The notes beneath the pieces were generated by a model. The model was given only the letters and a program-made list of their open reading frames with translations, ran no database searches and had not been told where the DNA came from. 24,322 bases of DNA from positions 1 to 24,322 of the IMG/VR virus record IMGVR_UViG_3300006919_000426. One strand, given 5' to 3'. Positions 14,461 to 21,429 of the stretch are shown here, piece after piece (the first letter of the stretch is position 1; each line of letters begins with the position of its first letter). The stretch is from a virus. The translations under genes and the position numbers were made by a program.

Positions 14461-15140
14461 CAGAGCCGCACCACGCGATATTGCTGGAGAATGTGACGGG
14501 CGCCAGACCCGGTGAAGATATCCTCCGGCCCCTCGCAGTCGCCCCGATGCGTGATCAGATACGCCGCGATGTTCCTGATCGCCCGACGTAGCGGGGCAGG
14601 CACGTCCGCGGCGCTGGCGCCATATCCCGCGACATAGACGATCTCGATGGCGTTTGTCGGGCGCAGCGCCACCGGCCACGTTGATCCTGACTGCAGGGCA
14701 AGGCGACCGGGAGTGGAGGCGGTGTCGGTGTCGAACACATTAGCAACAGTAACAGCAGTGGAGTTGCTCCCCTCATCATAGGTCGTCACGCTGGTGATTG
14801 ATGATAGCGGCCAGCGAGGAATGACCACGCTGCGGCTGCCGGGCGCGTGGAGTTCTCGGATATGGCCGTCGCGCGTCCCGCTCCACCACTGATCCCGATC
14901 ACCGCCGGGCCAATTGTCAAAGGTCACCTTCCACGTCGTGTTGATCAGCGAGCAGCCCAGATAATCCTCGACCATCTCGCGCGCCTCGGTGATCGCGTCC
15001 ACGGCCAGGCTGTCTTCTGCGTCGTCGCTGATCCTGGCTTGCAGCTTCACGTCATGGAGCGTGACAGGCTCCAGGGCGGGCGCAGTGACAACCACGTTGG
15101 CGCGGTGCTGGAAGCGGTCTTCTGGCGGGTTCAGGCTCAT
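14460..15140 (-). CDS. Head-tail connector (phiE125 gp8 / gp6-like)
   Basis: A 226-aa protein typical of the phiE125 gp8 family: PALEPVTLHDVKLQARI, DAITEAREMVEDYLGCSLI, TTWKVTFDNWPGG, then IPRWPLSSITSVTTYD and VPAPLRRAIRNIAAYLITHR. The helical part resembles HK97 gp6, the ring that docks under the portal. Start overlaps the upstream stop (ATGA), and the end overlaps the adaptor gene. Confidence 0.9.
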   Translation of the reverse strand: MSLNPPEDRFQHRANVVVTAPALEPVTLHDVKLQARISDDAEDSLAVDAITEAREMVEDYLGCSLINTTWKVTFDNWPGGDRDQWWSGTRDGHIRELHAPGSRSVVIPRWPLSSITSVTTYDEGSNSTAVTVANVFDTDTASTPGRLALQSGSTWPVALRPTNAIEIVYVAGYGASAADVPAPLRRAIRNIAAYLITHRGDCEGPEDIFTGSGARHILQQYRVVRL

Positions 15141-15463
15141 GCCAAATCATCCTCGATGATGACGAGGTTGTATCCGCTCGTCGGGAATGTGCCGACCGTC
15201 GCGTCGGAATAGGTCACTTCCCATTCGTAATTGTACGCGCCCACAGTCGCAGTGTCGCCGGCCTGCCATGTGTATTTGACGATCCCGCTGGTCGCCGTGA
15301 CGATGGCGCCCGCTGCGTCAATCGATTCCTCGCCAGTGCGCCGGTCGAACATGTGGAAGCGGATCGTCGCCCCGGTCACGTCCACCGCGTTCCCGTCAGC
15401 GTCGGTCAGCGTGTTTTGGATGATCGGGCTGGTGTCGCCCTGCTTGACCGTGACAGTCGTCAT
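15137..15463 (-). CDS. BppU/Ig-like small virion protein
   Basis: I chose the ATG at 15463, overlapping the upstream stop as ATGA. The 108-aa product has the fold signature of BppU N-terminal or Ig-like phage proteins: KQGDTSPIIQNTLTDADGNA, VDVTGATIRFHMF, GIVKYTWQAGDTATVGAYNY and a C-terminal TFPTSGYNLVIIEDD. In this class the domain attaches fibres or decorations to the particle. Here it lies between the fibre-associated genes and the connector, so an attachment point for the fibre is plausible but unproven. Confidence 0.72.
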   Translation of the reverse strand: MTTVTVKQGDTSPIIQNTLTDADGNAVDVTGATIRFHMFDRRTGEESIDAAGAIVTATSGIVKYTWQAGDTATVGAYNYEWEVTYSDATVGTFPTSGYNLVIIEDDLA

Positions 15464-15669
15464 TTGCCGGCCTTCGTTTCGCGAGGACGCCGCGCCTTGT
15501 TCTCTGGCGCCGGTCCCTTCTTCACCATGCGTGATGCAGCCTTGTCGGCCAGCGCCCATTCGGCAATCTGCCCGGTGACGATCTCCCCAAAGGGGATCGT
15601 CTCGATGGTTGATCCGCGCGGCGCGCAGCGATAGCCGTCCTTCGCCGTGATCTTCGCCGTGACAGTCAT
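15460..15669 (-). CDS. Hypothetical small protein, 69 aa
   Basis: Starts MTVTAKITAKDGYRCAPRGS at the ATG at 15669, with AAGGAG six bases upstream. The N-terminal half (TIETIPFGEIVTGQIAEWAL) looks ordered, while the last 25 residues are Lys/Arg/Pro-rich and likely flexible. I know similar proteins only as unnamed neighbours of head-tail connector genes. Function unknown. Confidence 0.65.
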   Translation of the reverse strand: MTVTAKITAKDGYRCAPRGSTIETIPFGEIVTGQIAEWALADKAASRMVKKGPAPENKARRPRETKAGK

Positions 15670-15679
15670 CGCGATCTCC

Positions 15680-16156
15680 TTAGCCTACATTCCCGCCGAG
15701 CCACTCATGGCCAGGAACGTCCCATTCGGCAATCTTGGCCTGCAAATCAGCATAGCGGAACAGCCGAACGCCGTCCAATTCGTAATAGCTGACCCCGCTA
15801 TCCGTACCGGGCGCACCGTTGTTCTTAACGTAGCGGGAGAACTTGGAATGCGCCCACTGCTCCGCAGCGTCGGGGTTGGCCTCGTCAGGGACCAGAACGT
15901 CATCGCCAAAGAAGCTGCTATGGATGCGGCAGAGAGCCACGAAGCCGGGCAGGAATGTCGGCGGGGTGATCTCGGCCCCCTCTCCATCGTAAGTCCCCTT
16001 GGCCGTCATCAGCTTGCCCGAGCCAGCCCACCACGAATACTCGAAGCCCTCGCGCGTGGTGTATCCCCCGTCGCCGCCACTGACCATCATATTGTTGGTG
16101 ATGGCGAAGGTGTGGAAGGTGGCCTTGTCGTTGGCCCATAGCACTAGGTCAATCAT
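15680..16156 (-). CDS. Hypothetical protein, 158 aa, next to fibre gene
   Basis: Starts MIDLVLWANDKATFHTFAI, then TTREGFEYSWWAGSGKLMTA and a C-terminal FRYADLQAKIAEWDVPGHEW. Rich in aromatic residues, no signal or membrane segment. It follows the fibre gene through an 18-codon micro-ORF and has no strong ribosome site of its own, so its translation is probably coupled. It may be a fibre partner or assembly factor by position; family not recognised beyond similar unnamed proteins in alphaproteobacterial phages. Confidence 0.65.
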   Translation of the reverse strand: MIDLVLWANDKATFHTFAITNNMMVSGGDGGYTTREGFEYSWWAGSGKLMTAKGTYDGEGAEITPPTFLPGFVALCRIHSSFFGDDVLVPDEANPDAAEQWAHSKFSRYVKNNGAPGTDSGVSYYELDGVRLFRYADLQAKIAEWDVPGHEWLGGNVG

Positions 16157-16209
16157 GCTGGTTGTCTTTCAGCAGCGACAAGGATCAGGGGGATCGCCAG
16201 CCACCTCAT
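16153..16209 (-). CDS. Micro-ORF, 18 aa, hydrophobic
   Basis: The ORF encodes MRWLAIPLILVAAERQPA. Its ATG overlaps the fibre stop (ATGA) and its TGA overlaps the next ATG (ATGA). A strong GAGGAGG lies seven bases before its ATG, inside the end of the fibre gene, which is better than the ribosome site of the 158-aa gene itself. It could be a coupling leader or a tiny membrane peptide. Confidence 0.5.
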   Translation of the reverse strand: MRWLAIPLILVAAERQPA

Positions 16210-17940
16210 GACGTGGCCTCCTCTATGCCAGCGTCGCCCAGGTCGGCGTCCCACATGAGGAACTGTTCGATGGTTCCCATGAAATCGTAACCAAGATCAA
16301 GATCGGTTGCGGACAGATCGGGAAGGCTGGTGGGTGTCGTGTCTTCCGTCGCGGCTGTGCCATCCTTGGCGACGTTGATTGCGCCTGCCGTGTTACGCGA
16401 CGCGATGTTGAACGCTACATTTATGCCAGGGCTGTACTCGGCTCCGGCGACGACCGTATCAAGCGGCGCGGTCGCCGCCTTCTGGTTGGCGTTCACCTCA
16501 CCCGTAGCCGCCGCATCAGTGTCCAGATCAAGAGAGAGGTAATTGCTCCCGTCGGCGCGCCACCGCATCCACGTCTGCTGCGCCCCTGCGCCCTCATCCG
16601 CATAAGTCGTCGTCCCCTTCATCGCGATGCTCATGTTCGTCGCGTCGTAGGGCAGATTAGCAGCAGGGACCGTGAGGGTCTCAGCAGCGCGGGTGACGGT
16701 GGAACCGCTGGTGGGAATCGGCGAGGATATCTTGCCGGAGGTCTGCTCAAGCTGGTTGATCTGTACAGCGATCTCATCGCCGCTCGTCACGATGCGGAAC
16801 CCGATCTGAGGGTTCGTCACAGTCTGCGCGTCGGTGCAAACTTGCGTATATACGCTGGTGTTGATGTCGCTGGTGACCGCGTCCCACGTCGTGCCACCAT
16901 CGACCGTCACCTCGATAACCCCGGTCCCGGTCACGCGCTTGACCAGCGCGCCGAATACGTGCGGATTAGAGGCGGCGGTAACAGTCAACAGGACGGTGCT
17001 GTTGGCCCCGGTCGCGGTCAGGCGGTTGGCGCTGTTCGCGATTCCGTCCGCGCCTGTCTGATCCTTTGTGACGGTTAGCGTGGACGTGGTCCAGCCACTC
17101 ATGTCATCGGAGGAAGCGACAAGGTTCGTCCGCGCCTCGCTCTCCAGAAAGATGCCTTTGTTCGCCCACGTCGAGCCGTTGTAGATGTGGTGGCCGCGGC
17201 GCGGGAGGTGGACGGCGGCGGAGGTCGTCGGGACGTAGGAACTCAAGGCAGCCAACGTGCGGGCGTCAGAAGGCACGTTAACCATGCCGCCGAGGTCATT
17301 GCGGAGGCAGTGCATGTTGACGACGTAAATGCCATCGGTCCCGTTTGCGGTGCTTGTCGTCGATGCATCGCCGTCAACCGGCGACAGACAGGTATACTGA
17401 TTGAACCCAGTGCTGACCTCCGCCGTGCAGAGATACCAGCCGTCCCCGAGGTCGGTCATCGTGCCGGTCCAGTTGGCCGTCTCTGTACCCTGGACCCCTG
17501 TGGATAGGTTGAACCAGACGCCGCCGCCAGTCGTGTCTTCCTGAAGGATGCAGAGCCAGTCCTTACCCGCAGCCTTCGCGACGACAGAATGTTTCTTTTT
17601 GACAGCGGGGAGGCTCCCCTGATAAATACATACATCGATATGTGTCGATGTAGGATAAATCAAATCAGCGGACGCGCCGTCAGGCCCAGTTGCTTGATCC
17701 ACCACAACAGTGACGAGGTACTTCGGCCAGCTATTTGCGTCGTCTGAGTATGGGATCAGATTATGCGGCGCCCACGTCAGCGCCCCGTCGCTGTCCACCA
17801 TCGTCCTGAGGGACGCCCCCGTATGCGTGAACAGCCCGTCAAACGTGGTCGCGGACCCCGCCTTGCGGTAGTACTCCGTGGCCCCGTCGAAGTCGGCCAC
17901 GAGTTTGGGGCTGGAGCCAGCGACGGCGTAGGCGTCAGCG
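16206..17940 (-). repeat. Adhesin module, copy 2 (free protein)
   Basis: The second copy of the module described at 5162-7050. Both copies are on the same strand, about 11 kb apart, with exact DNA matches of 21 and 25 bases. The middle third has diverged much more than the N-terminal 60 residues, the ESEARTNL block and the C-terminal 40 residues. Confidence 0.85.
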
Positions 17941-18005
17941 TCAGCGTCCGCCCCTTGCGTAAAGGGCGTCCGCATTCCGAAGATCGGAGATTCAAGGCCG
18001 CGCAT
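16206..18005 (-). CDS. Head-region fibre / adhesin protein, 599 aa
   Basis: A beta-rich protein whose sequence from about residue 26 (AYAVAGSSPKLVADFDGATE) to the end is paralogous to the C-terminal ~620 residues of the tail tip protein. Shared hallmarks are LFTHTGASLRTMVDSDGA, IFLESEARTNLV and a terminal LPDLSATDLDLG with WDADLGDAGI. Proteins of this type are often named phage head-spike fibre or LamG-like adhesins and are thought to bind surface glycans. The gene sits among head genes, between small capsid-proximal proteins and the connector, so it may decorate the head or neck. It starts at an ATG overlapping the upstream stop (TGATG). Confidence 0.75.
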   Translation of the reverse strand: MRGLESPIFGMRTPFTQGADADADAYAVAGSSPKLVADFDGATEYYRKAGSATTFDGLFTHTGASLRTMVDSDGALTWAPHNLIPYSDDANSWPKYLVTVVVDQATGPDGASADLIYPTSTHIDVCIYQGSLPAVKKKHSVVAKAAGKDWLCILQEDTTGGGVWFNLSTGVQGTETANWTGTMTDLGDGWYLCTAEVSTGFNQYTCLSPVDGDASTTSTANGTDGIYVVNMHCLRNDLGGMVNVPSDARTLAALSSYVPTTSAAVHLPRRGHHIYNGSTWANKGIFLESEARTNLVASSDDMSGWTTSTLTVTKDQTGADGIANSANRLTATGANSTVLLTVTAASNPHVFGALVKRVTGTGVIEVTVDGGTTWDAVTSDINTSVYTQVCTDAQTVTNPQIGFRIVTSGDEIAVQINQLEQTSGKISSPIPTSGSTVTRAAETLTVPAANLPYDATNMSIAMKGTTTYADEGAGAQQTWMRWRADGSNYLSLDLDTDAAATGEVNANQKAATAPLDTVVAGAEYSPGINVAFNIASRNTAGAINVAKDGTAATEDTTPTSLPDLSATDLDLGYDFMGTIEQFLMWDADLGDAGIEEATS

Positions 18006-18286
18006 CAGCCATGCCCGACGCTAACGGTCGCCACCCCATCGCAGTATGCATAGACGCGGACAGCGGCAATGCCGGGGAACATGTCCGACAGGCTCTTGTT
18101 AAGTTCGCCCTGGCCCGACCAGTAGACAATCGCCCCGGTCGTATCAGTGGGCGCCACTGCGCCGGTCGTCCCCTTGATGTAGACCGCATCATTCGCGCGG
18201 ACCTGAAACGTGATCGAGGTCACGTCCGCATCAGTAACCTGCGTCCACGTCTGCGCCGGAACGCTGATGTCTGTCTGCTGGGCCAT
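18005..18286 (-). CDS. Hypothetical small virion-type protein, 93 aa
   Basis: A Thr/Val-rich, beta-type protein: SVPAQTWTQVTDADVTSITF, then GAIVYWSGQGELNKSL and a C-terminal VRVYAYCDGVATVSVGHG. Coupled on both sides (TAATG with the gene upstream, TGATG with the fibre gene). It may be a small structural or attachment protein; no family assigned. Confidence 0.68.
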   Translation of the reverse strand: MAQQTDISVPAQTWTQVTDADVTSITFQVRANDAVYIKGTTGAVAPTDTTGAIVYWSGQGELNKSLSDMFPGIAAVRVYAYCDGVATVSVGHG

Positions 18287-18801
18287 TACGCGCTCCTGCC
18301 AACGATTGCGATCTGGTAGGTGTTCGACGCCCCCGCCGAATTGGTGATGCGGAGAATGTCGCCGGTCCCCGCGGTGACGGTGCCGATGCCAGCCGCGTCA
18401 GGCGACATCAACATGAACATGCCGCCGGGCTTGATCGGGCCGACAGTCGGGGTCGTGCCGCCGAGGAAGCCGACGAAGGGGTTGGAGCCGCCGCCGATGG
18501 TCAGGTCGGTCGTGTTGGCGGTCCCGTCCTTCTGCTTGTTGATGATGAGGATGCCAACCAGCTCGGCGAAGGTCAGCGTCGTGCCGAACACGTCGGACAG
18601 GACGCCCGCCAGGTCGATGTCGTCATCGGTCGCAGTGGCCACGGTCCGCTCGGCGACATAGAGCAGGTCGGCGTTGCCCGCCCCGGTCCCGTCGGTCAGC
18701 TTCTGCGAGAACGCCACGTCATCAGACAGGCGGTCGGCGAAGGCGTTGGCCCCGCTCTGAATCATGTTCAGGTTGGCGGTGAATGTCGCTTGCAGGGTCA
18801 T
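18286..18801 (-). CDS. Putative virion structural protein, 171 aa
   Basis: The ATG at 18801 has AGAAAGGA seven bases upstream. The N-terminal ~80 residues are helical (LNMIQSGANAFADRLSDD) and the rest is Gly/Thr-rich beta sequence (GGGSNPFVGFLGGTTPTVGP, then KPGGMFMLMSPDAAGIGTV, DILRITNSAG). Such proteins follow capsid genes in several phages and are likely part of the particle; function not known. A hairpin with an anti-Shine-Dalgarno-like loop lies just upstream of its ribosome site. Confidence 0.7.
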   Translation of the reverse strand: MTLQATFTANLNMIQSGANAFADRLSDDVAFSQKLTDGTGAGNADLLYVAERTVATATDDDIDLAGVLSDVFGTTLTFAELVGILIINKQKDGTANTTDLTIGGGSNPFVGFLGGTTPTVGPIKPGGMFMLMSPDAAGIGTVTAGTGDILRITNSAGASNTYQIAIVGRSA

Positions 18802-18830
18802 GCGTCAGTCCTTTCTGATGGTCTCTGAAA

Positions 18831-18866
18831 GACAGCCGGGCAGAAAGGAGGAACCGCCCGGCTGTC
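18831..18866 (-). terminator. 11-bp stem hairpin between two virion genes
   Basis: Perfect inverted repeat GACAGCCGGGC / GCCCGGCTGTC around a 14-base loop, GGTTCCTCCTTTCT on the - strand, 15 bases after a stop codon. The stem is followed by TTTC only, so termination would be partial at best. The loop contains TCCTTTCT, complementary to the AGAAAGGA ribosome site at 18809-18816, so it may instead control translation of the next gene. Confidence 0.55.
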
Positions 18867-18880
18867 CTCAGAACTCACCG

Positions 18881-19327
18881 CTAGGTCCGGGCCACGGCGG
18901 TTCCGATCAGGGTGGGCGGCGCGGTGTGCGGGTCCTCGAGGATCGCGTACACGCTCAGGTCCGCGTCGGTGCCGGTGGTGCCGACCGCCGAGACGCCAAC
19001 ATAGCGATCCGTCCCGAGGTAGCCGAAGCTGCCCAGCACGGTGTTGTCGTCGCCATCGGTGACTTCCGTCAGCGTCAGCGTGTCGTTGACCGCATCAGCC
19101 GCCACAACAGAGGCCGCAGCCGCCGCCGTGGTGTCCGCCGAGTCCTGGAAGGTCACGGTGTAGCCGCTCGCCGTGCCGGCGTCGGTGATCGTGTTCGAGA
19201 CCACAACCAGCGTCACCTTGTTGAAGCCCTTCACGTCCGCATAGCTGGAGACCGCCGGGGTCGTGCCGGAAAGAGCGAGGTTCCCGAGGTGAACCACCTG
19301 CTTTCCATTCAGTCCATCACAAAGCAT
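18881..19327 (-). CDS. Hypothetical capsid-proximal protein, 148 aa
   Basis: An Ala/Thr/Val-rich beta-type protein with FNKVTLVVVSNTITDAG, YTVTFQDSADTTAAAAAS and SFGYLGTDRYVGVSAVGTTG. The ATG at 19327 follows AAGGAG by eight bases. Its place directly after the major capsid gene and its composition fit a head decoration protein, but I cannot name the family with confidence. Confidence 0.72.
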   Translation of the reverse strand: MLCDGLNGKQVVHLGNLALSGTTPAVSSYADVKGFNKVTLVVVSNTITDAGTASGYTVTFQDSADTTAAAAASVVAADAVNDTLTLTEVTDGDDNTVLGSFGYLGTDRYVGVSAVGTTGTDADLSVYAILEDPHTAPPTLIGTAVART

Positions 19328-19350
19328 ATCTCATGCTCCTTGTGTTGAGC

Positions 19351-19370
19351 GGGAGGGCCGAAGCCCCCCC
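19351..19370 (-). terminator. TTCG-loop hairpin after the major capsid gene
   Basis: On the - strand an 8-bp G/C stem (one G-T pair) closes a TTCG tetraloop, ten bases after the capsid stop. No T-tract follows, so it is not a standard terminator; it may stabilise the 3' end of the capsid mRNA or act as a weak attenuator, which would keep capsid expression above that of later genes. Confidence 0.5.
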
Positions 19371-19379
19371 GGCAGATGG

Positions 19380-20702
19380 TTACGCCTTGAAGTTGATGAC
19401 CTTCAGGGCTTCGTAGTCGATCACGTCGCCGCCAACCCGCTTCGTGCTGTAAAAATGCACGTAGGGCTTGTTGGAATACGGATCGCGCAGGGTGCGGATG
19501 CCGACCCGATCAACGATCTGGTAGGCCGCCCGCATGTCGCCGACAGCGATGGACAGCGAACCCGTCGCTGGGTCAGGCATGTCCTCGAACGAGGCGACCG
19601 GATAGCCGAGCAGGGTGGCCGGCTGACCAGCCGCGATGCCCGGCGTCCAGATGTAGGCGCCGTCGCTGTCCTTCAGCTTGCGCGTCAACGCCGCCGTGGC
19701 TCGGTTCATGAACCAGACCGCGTTGGCCCGGTAGACCGACTTGAGGCCATAGAGCGCGGTTATCAGCACATCGCCGCCAGCCGGAGCCGCTGCGAAGCCC
19801 CCGTTGACGCCGGTGTCGAACTGCTCGATGGCGCCCTGCTCGTAGGTGCCGGCAGAAGCCCAGTCGGCGTAATCCAGGAAGCCGCGAGGCTTGCCGACGC
19901 CGGTGCCGGTGCAGAACGCCGCATTCTCCGCGCGGGCAAACTTGTCGGCCACCTTGTCGGCGAGCCAGCTTTCGACGTTGACCATCCCGTCATCCAGGAT
20001 GCCCTGCGTCGCCGCCGGGTTAGCGTACATTTCGTGAACCGGGATGCTCCACTTGCCGAGCGTCGGCGTGTCGGTCTCGGACCGGGCGCCCTTCTCGCTG
20101 ACCCAGCCATAGGCCGCTTCGTCATTGTCGTGGATGCCCTCCAGCGAGGACGTGGAGATCGCCTGAATGGAGGCATAGGCCCGCATCGGGGAGGTCTCGT
20201 AGACACGCTGAACGGTGCGGCCCGACATGTCCGGGGTCACGACGTAGCCGCCGTCCGGGTTGGTGCCGGCGGACAGGGACTTCATCTCGTTCAGATGACG
20301 GACCTCGCCCGGCTCCAGAACCTCGGTGCCGGCGCGGACCCACTTGACGAACACGTCACGATAGCTGTCCATCTGATCCGGGGTCCACTCGCCGCCGCGC
20401 CCGCCCGCCTCGAAGCGATGCCAGTCGGCAGCCTTCTTGGTCAGGTCGATCTGCTGGCCGTCGGCGGTCTGTTCGAACCGGGACAGGCCGCGCAGCTTCA
20501 GCTCAAACGCGTCAAGCATTTGCTGCTGCTTGGTCATGTCGGCGTTGATCTTCTCGACCACCTCGACAGTGATGGGATCTTCGCCGCGCGTCTCAAGCTG
20601 CTTCAGGCGCTCGTCGTTCTTGGTCTTGAATTCCTCGAAGCCGCCCTGAAGGCCTTCCATCGCCTTCGCGACATCCACGAGGGTGGGGTCATGTTCGCTC
20701 AT
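19380..20702 (-). CDS. HK97-type major capsid protein
   Basis: A 440-aa protein with the two-part layout of the family: an N-terminal coiled-coil scaffold-like delta region (about residues 1-115, e.g. EGLQGGFEEFKTKNDERLKQ) and the HK97 fold after it. Diagnostic blocks are SAGTNPDGGYVVTPDM, GWVSEKGARSETDTPTLGK, AFCTGTGVGKPRGFL and LLGYPVASFEDMPD, ending YEALKVINFKA. The delta region would be cut off by the protease encoded just upstream. Start overlaps the protease stop (ATGA), which fits coordinated synthesis. Whether it cross-links, as in HK97, cannot be decided here. Confidence 0.95.
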   Translation of the reverse strand: MSEHDPTLVDVAKAMEGLQGGFEEFKTKNDERLKQLETRGEDPITVEVVEKINADMTKQQQMLDAFELKLRGLSRFEQTADGQQIDLTKKAADWHRFEAGGRGGEWTPDQMDSYRDVFVKWVRAGTEVLEPGEVRHLNEMKSLSAGTNPDGGYVVTPDMSGRTVQRVYETSPMRAYASIQAISTSSLEGIHDNDEAAYGWVSEKGARSETDTPTLGKWSIPVHEMYANPAATQGILDDGMVNVESWLADKVADKFARAENAAFCTGTGVGKPRGFLDYADWASAGTYEQGAIEQFDTGVNGGFAAAPAGGDVLITALYGLKSVYRANAVWFMNRATAALTRKLKDSDGAYIWTPGIAAGQPATLLGYPVASFEDMPDPATGSLSIAVGDMRAAYQIVDRVGIRTLRDPYSNKPYVHFYSTKRVGGDVIDYEALKVINFKA

Positions 20703-21337
20703 CGGATGATCTCCGTTGCGTGGTTGATGTTTGCAAGAAGCCTCGCGACCACTGCGTCATCCGCGCTTCTACCCTCTCGGCAGTCCCGCAGACCTGTGAA
20801 ACCACGAGCCGCGATGGCCTTGGCTTCGGCACGAGAAAACCCTGCATCCCGCAGGGCAGTCTCAAACTCTCTGATCGTGTCCGACTTCGCAGCCGTGACA
20901 TTCGCTTTCGGATTGCTGGGGAACGTCACCGCGGAGATTTCCCAGAGATCAACCTCGGTCAGCCGGCGCACCGATCCATTCGCCTCCGGCTCCGCGCTGA
21001 TGGTGCGGAACCCGATGGACAGGCCGGAGATTGCCCCCGCCTTGTACAGCGCCATCGCCTCGGCACCGCGCCGCACGTCCTTCAGGACGCGCCCCTTCAC
21101 GCGCAGGCCGTGTTCGTCCTCGGCCAGTTCGTCCCATATACCAATCGGCTCGTTGGGGTCATGCTGCCAGAGCATCTTCGGCTTACGAACACTGAGGCTC
21201 TTGGCGAACGCGCCCGGCGCGATGATGTCGGAATCGCTGTCCACATTCCCGAAGACTGCGCCATACCCCTCGAAGGTGCCGTCTTGATCCGGCTCCTTCT
21301 TCAGGTCCAGGTCCATCTTGAAAGTGAGTGTTTCCAT
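20699..21337 (-). CDS. HK97 family prohead maturation protease
   Basis: A 212-aa S78-family protease: GTFEGYGAVFGNVDSDSDII near the N-terminus, the catalytic His in MLWQHDP (His59), the catalytic Ser in AISGLSIGF (Ser107) and WEISAVTFPSNP with the likely third residue. It trims the capsid delta domain during head maturation. I chose the ATG at 21337 rather than the in-frame GTG at 21355, because the promoter-like element upstream (-10 box at 21371-21376) would place the transcript start only about nine bases before that GTG. It has about 30 bases of leader and overlaps the capsid gene by ATGA. Confidence 0.93.
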   Translation of the reverse strand: METLTFKMDLDLKKEPDQDGTFEGYGAVFGNVDSDSDIIAPGAFAKSLSVRKPKMLWQHDPNEPIGIWDELAEDEHGLRVKGRVLKDVRRGAEAMALYKAGAISGLSIGFRTISAEPEANGSVRRLTEVDLWEISAVTFPSNPKANVTAAKSDTIREFETALRDAGFSRAEAKAIAARGFTGLRDCREGRSADDAVVARLLANINHATEIIR

Positions 21338-21366
21338 TTCGCCCGCTGCCGCCACTGCGATTACGG

Positions 21367-21420
21367 GTGCATCCTAACCGCATTTTCCCCCGAGGAAAAG
21401 AATTTTCCTGCGAGGCAACT
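21367..21420 (-). promoter_or_regulatory. 54-bp promoter/operator-like element, copy 1
   Basis: On the - strand: AGTTGCCT, then a perfect 17-bp dyad AGGAAAA-TTC-TTTTCCT, then a 17-base spacer from TTTTCC to TAGGAT, followed by GCAC. It fills the 92-base gap before the prohead protease and repeats at 13169-13222 (45 of 54 identical). It is a likely promoter with an overlapping regulator site for the protease-capsid block. Confidence 0.7.
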
Positions 21421-21429
21421 ATCCGGCGG

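Noticed and set aside
19455-21287. Long + strand ORF of 610 codons across the capsid and protease genes
   Set aside because: It is antisense to two well-identified overlapping genes, is rich in Arg/Gly/Ala/Val as expected from reading GC-rich codons backwards, and matches no family I know.
21338-21355. GTG start adding six residues to the prohead protease
   Set aside because: It would begin only about nine bases after the expected transcript start and has no ribosome site; the ATG at 21337 fits better.
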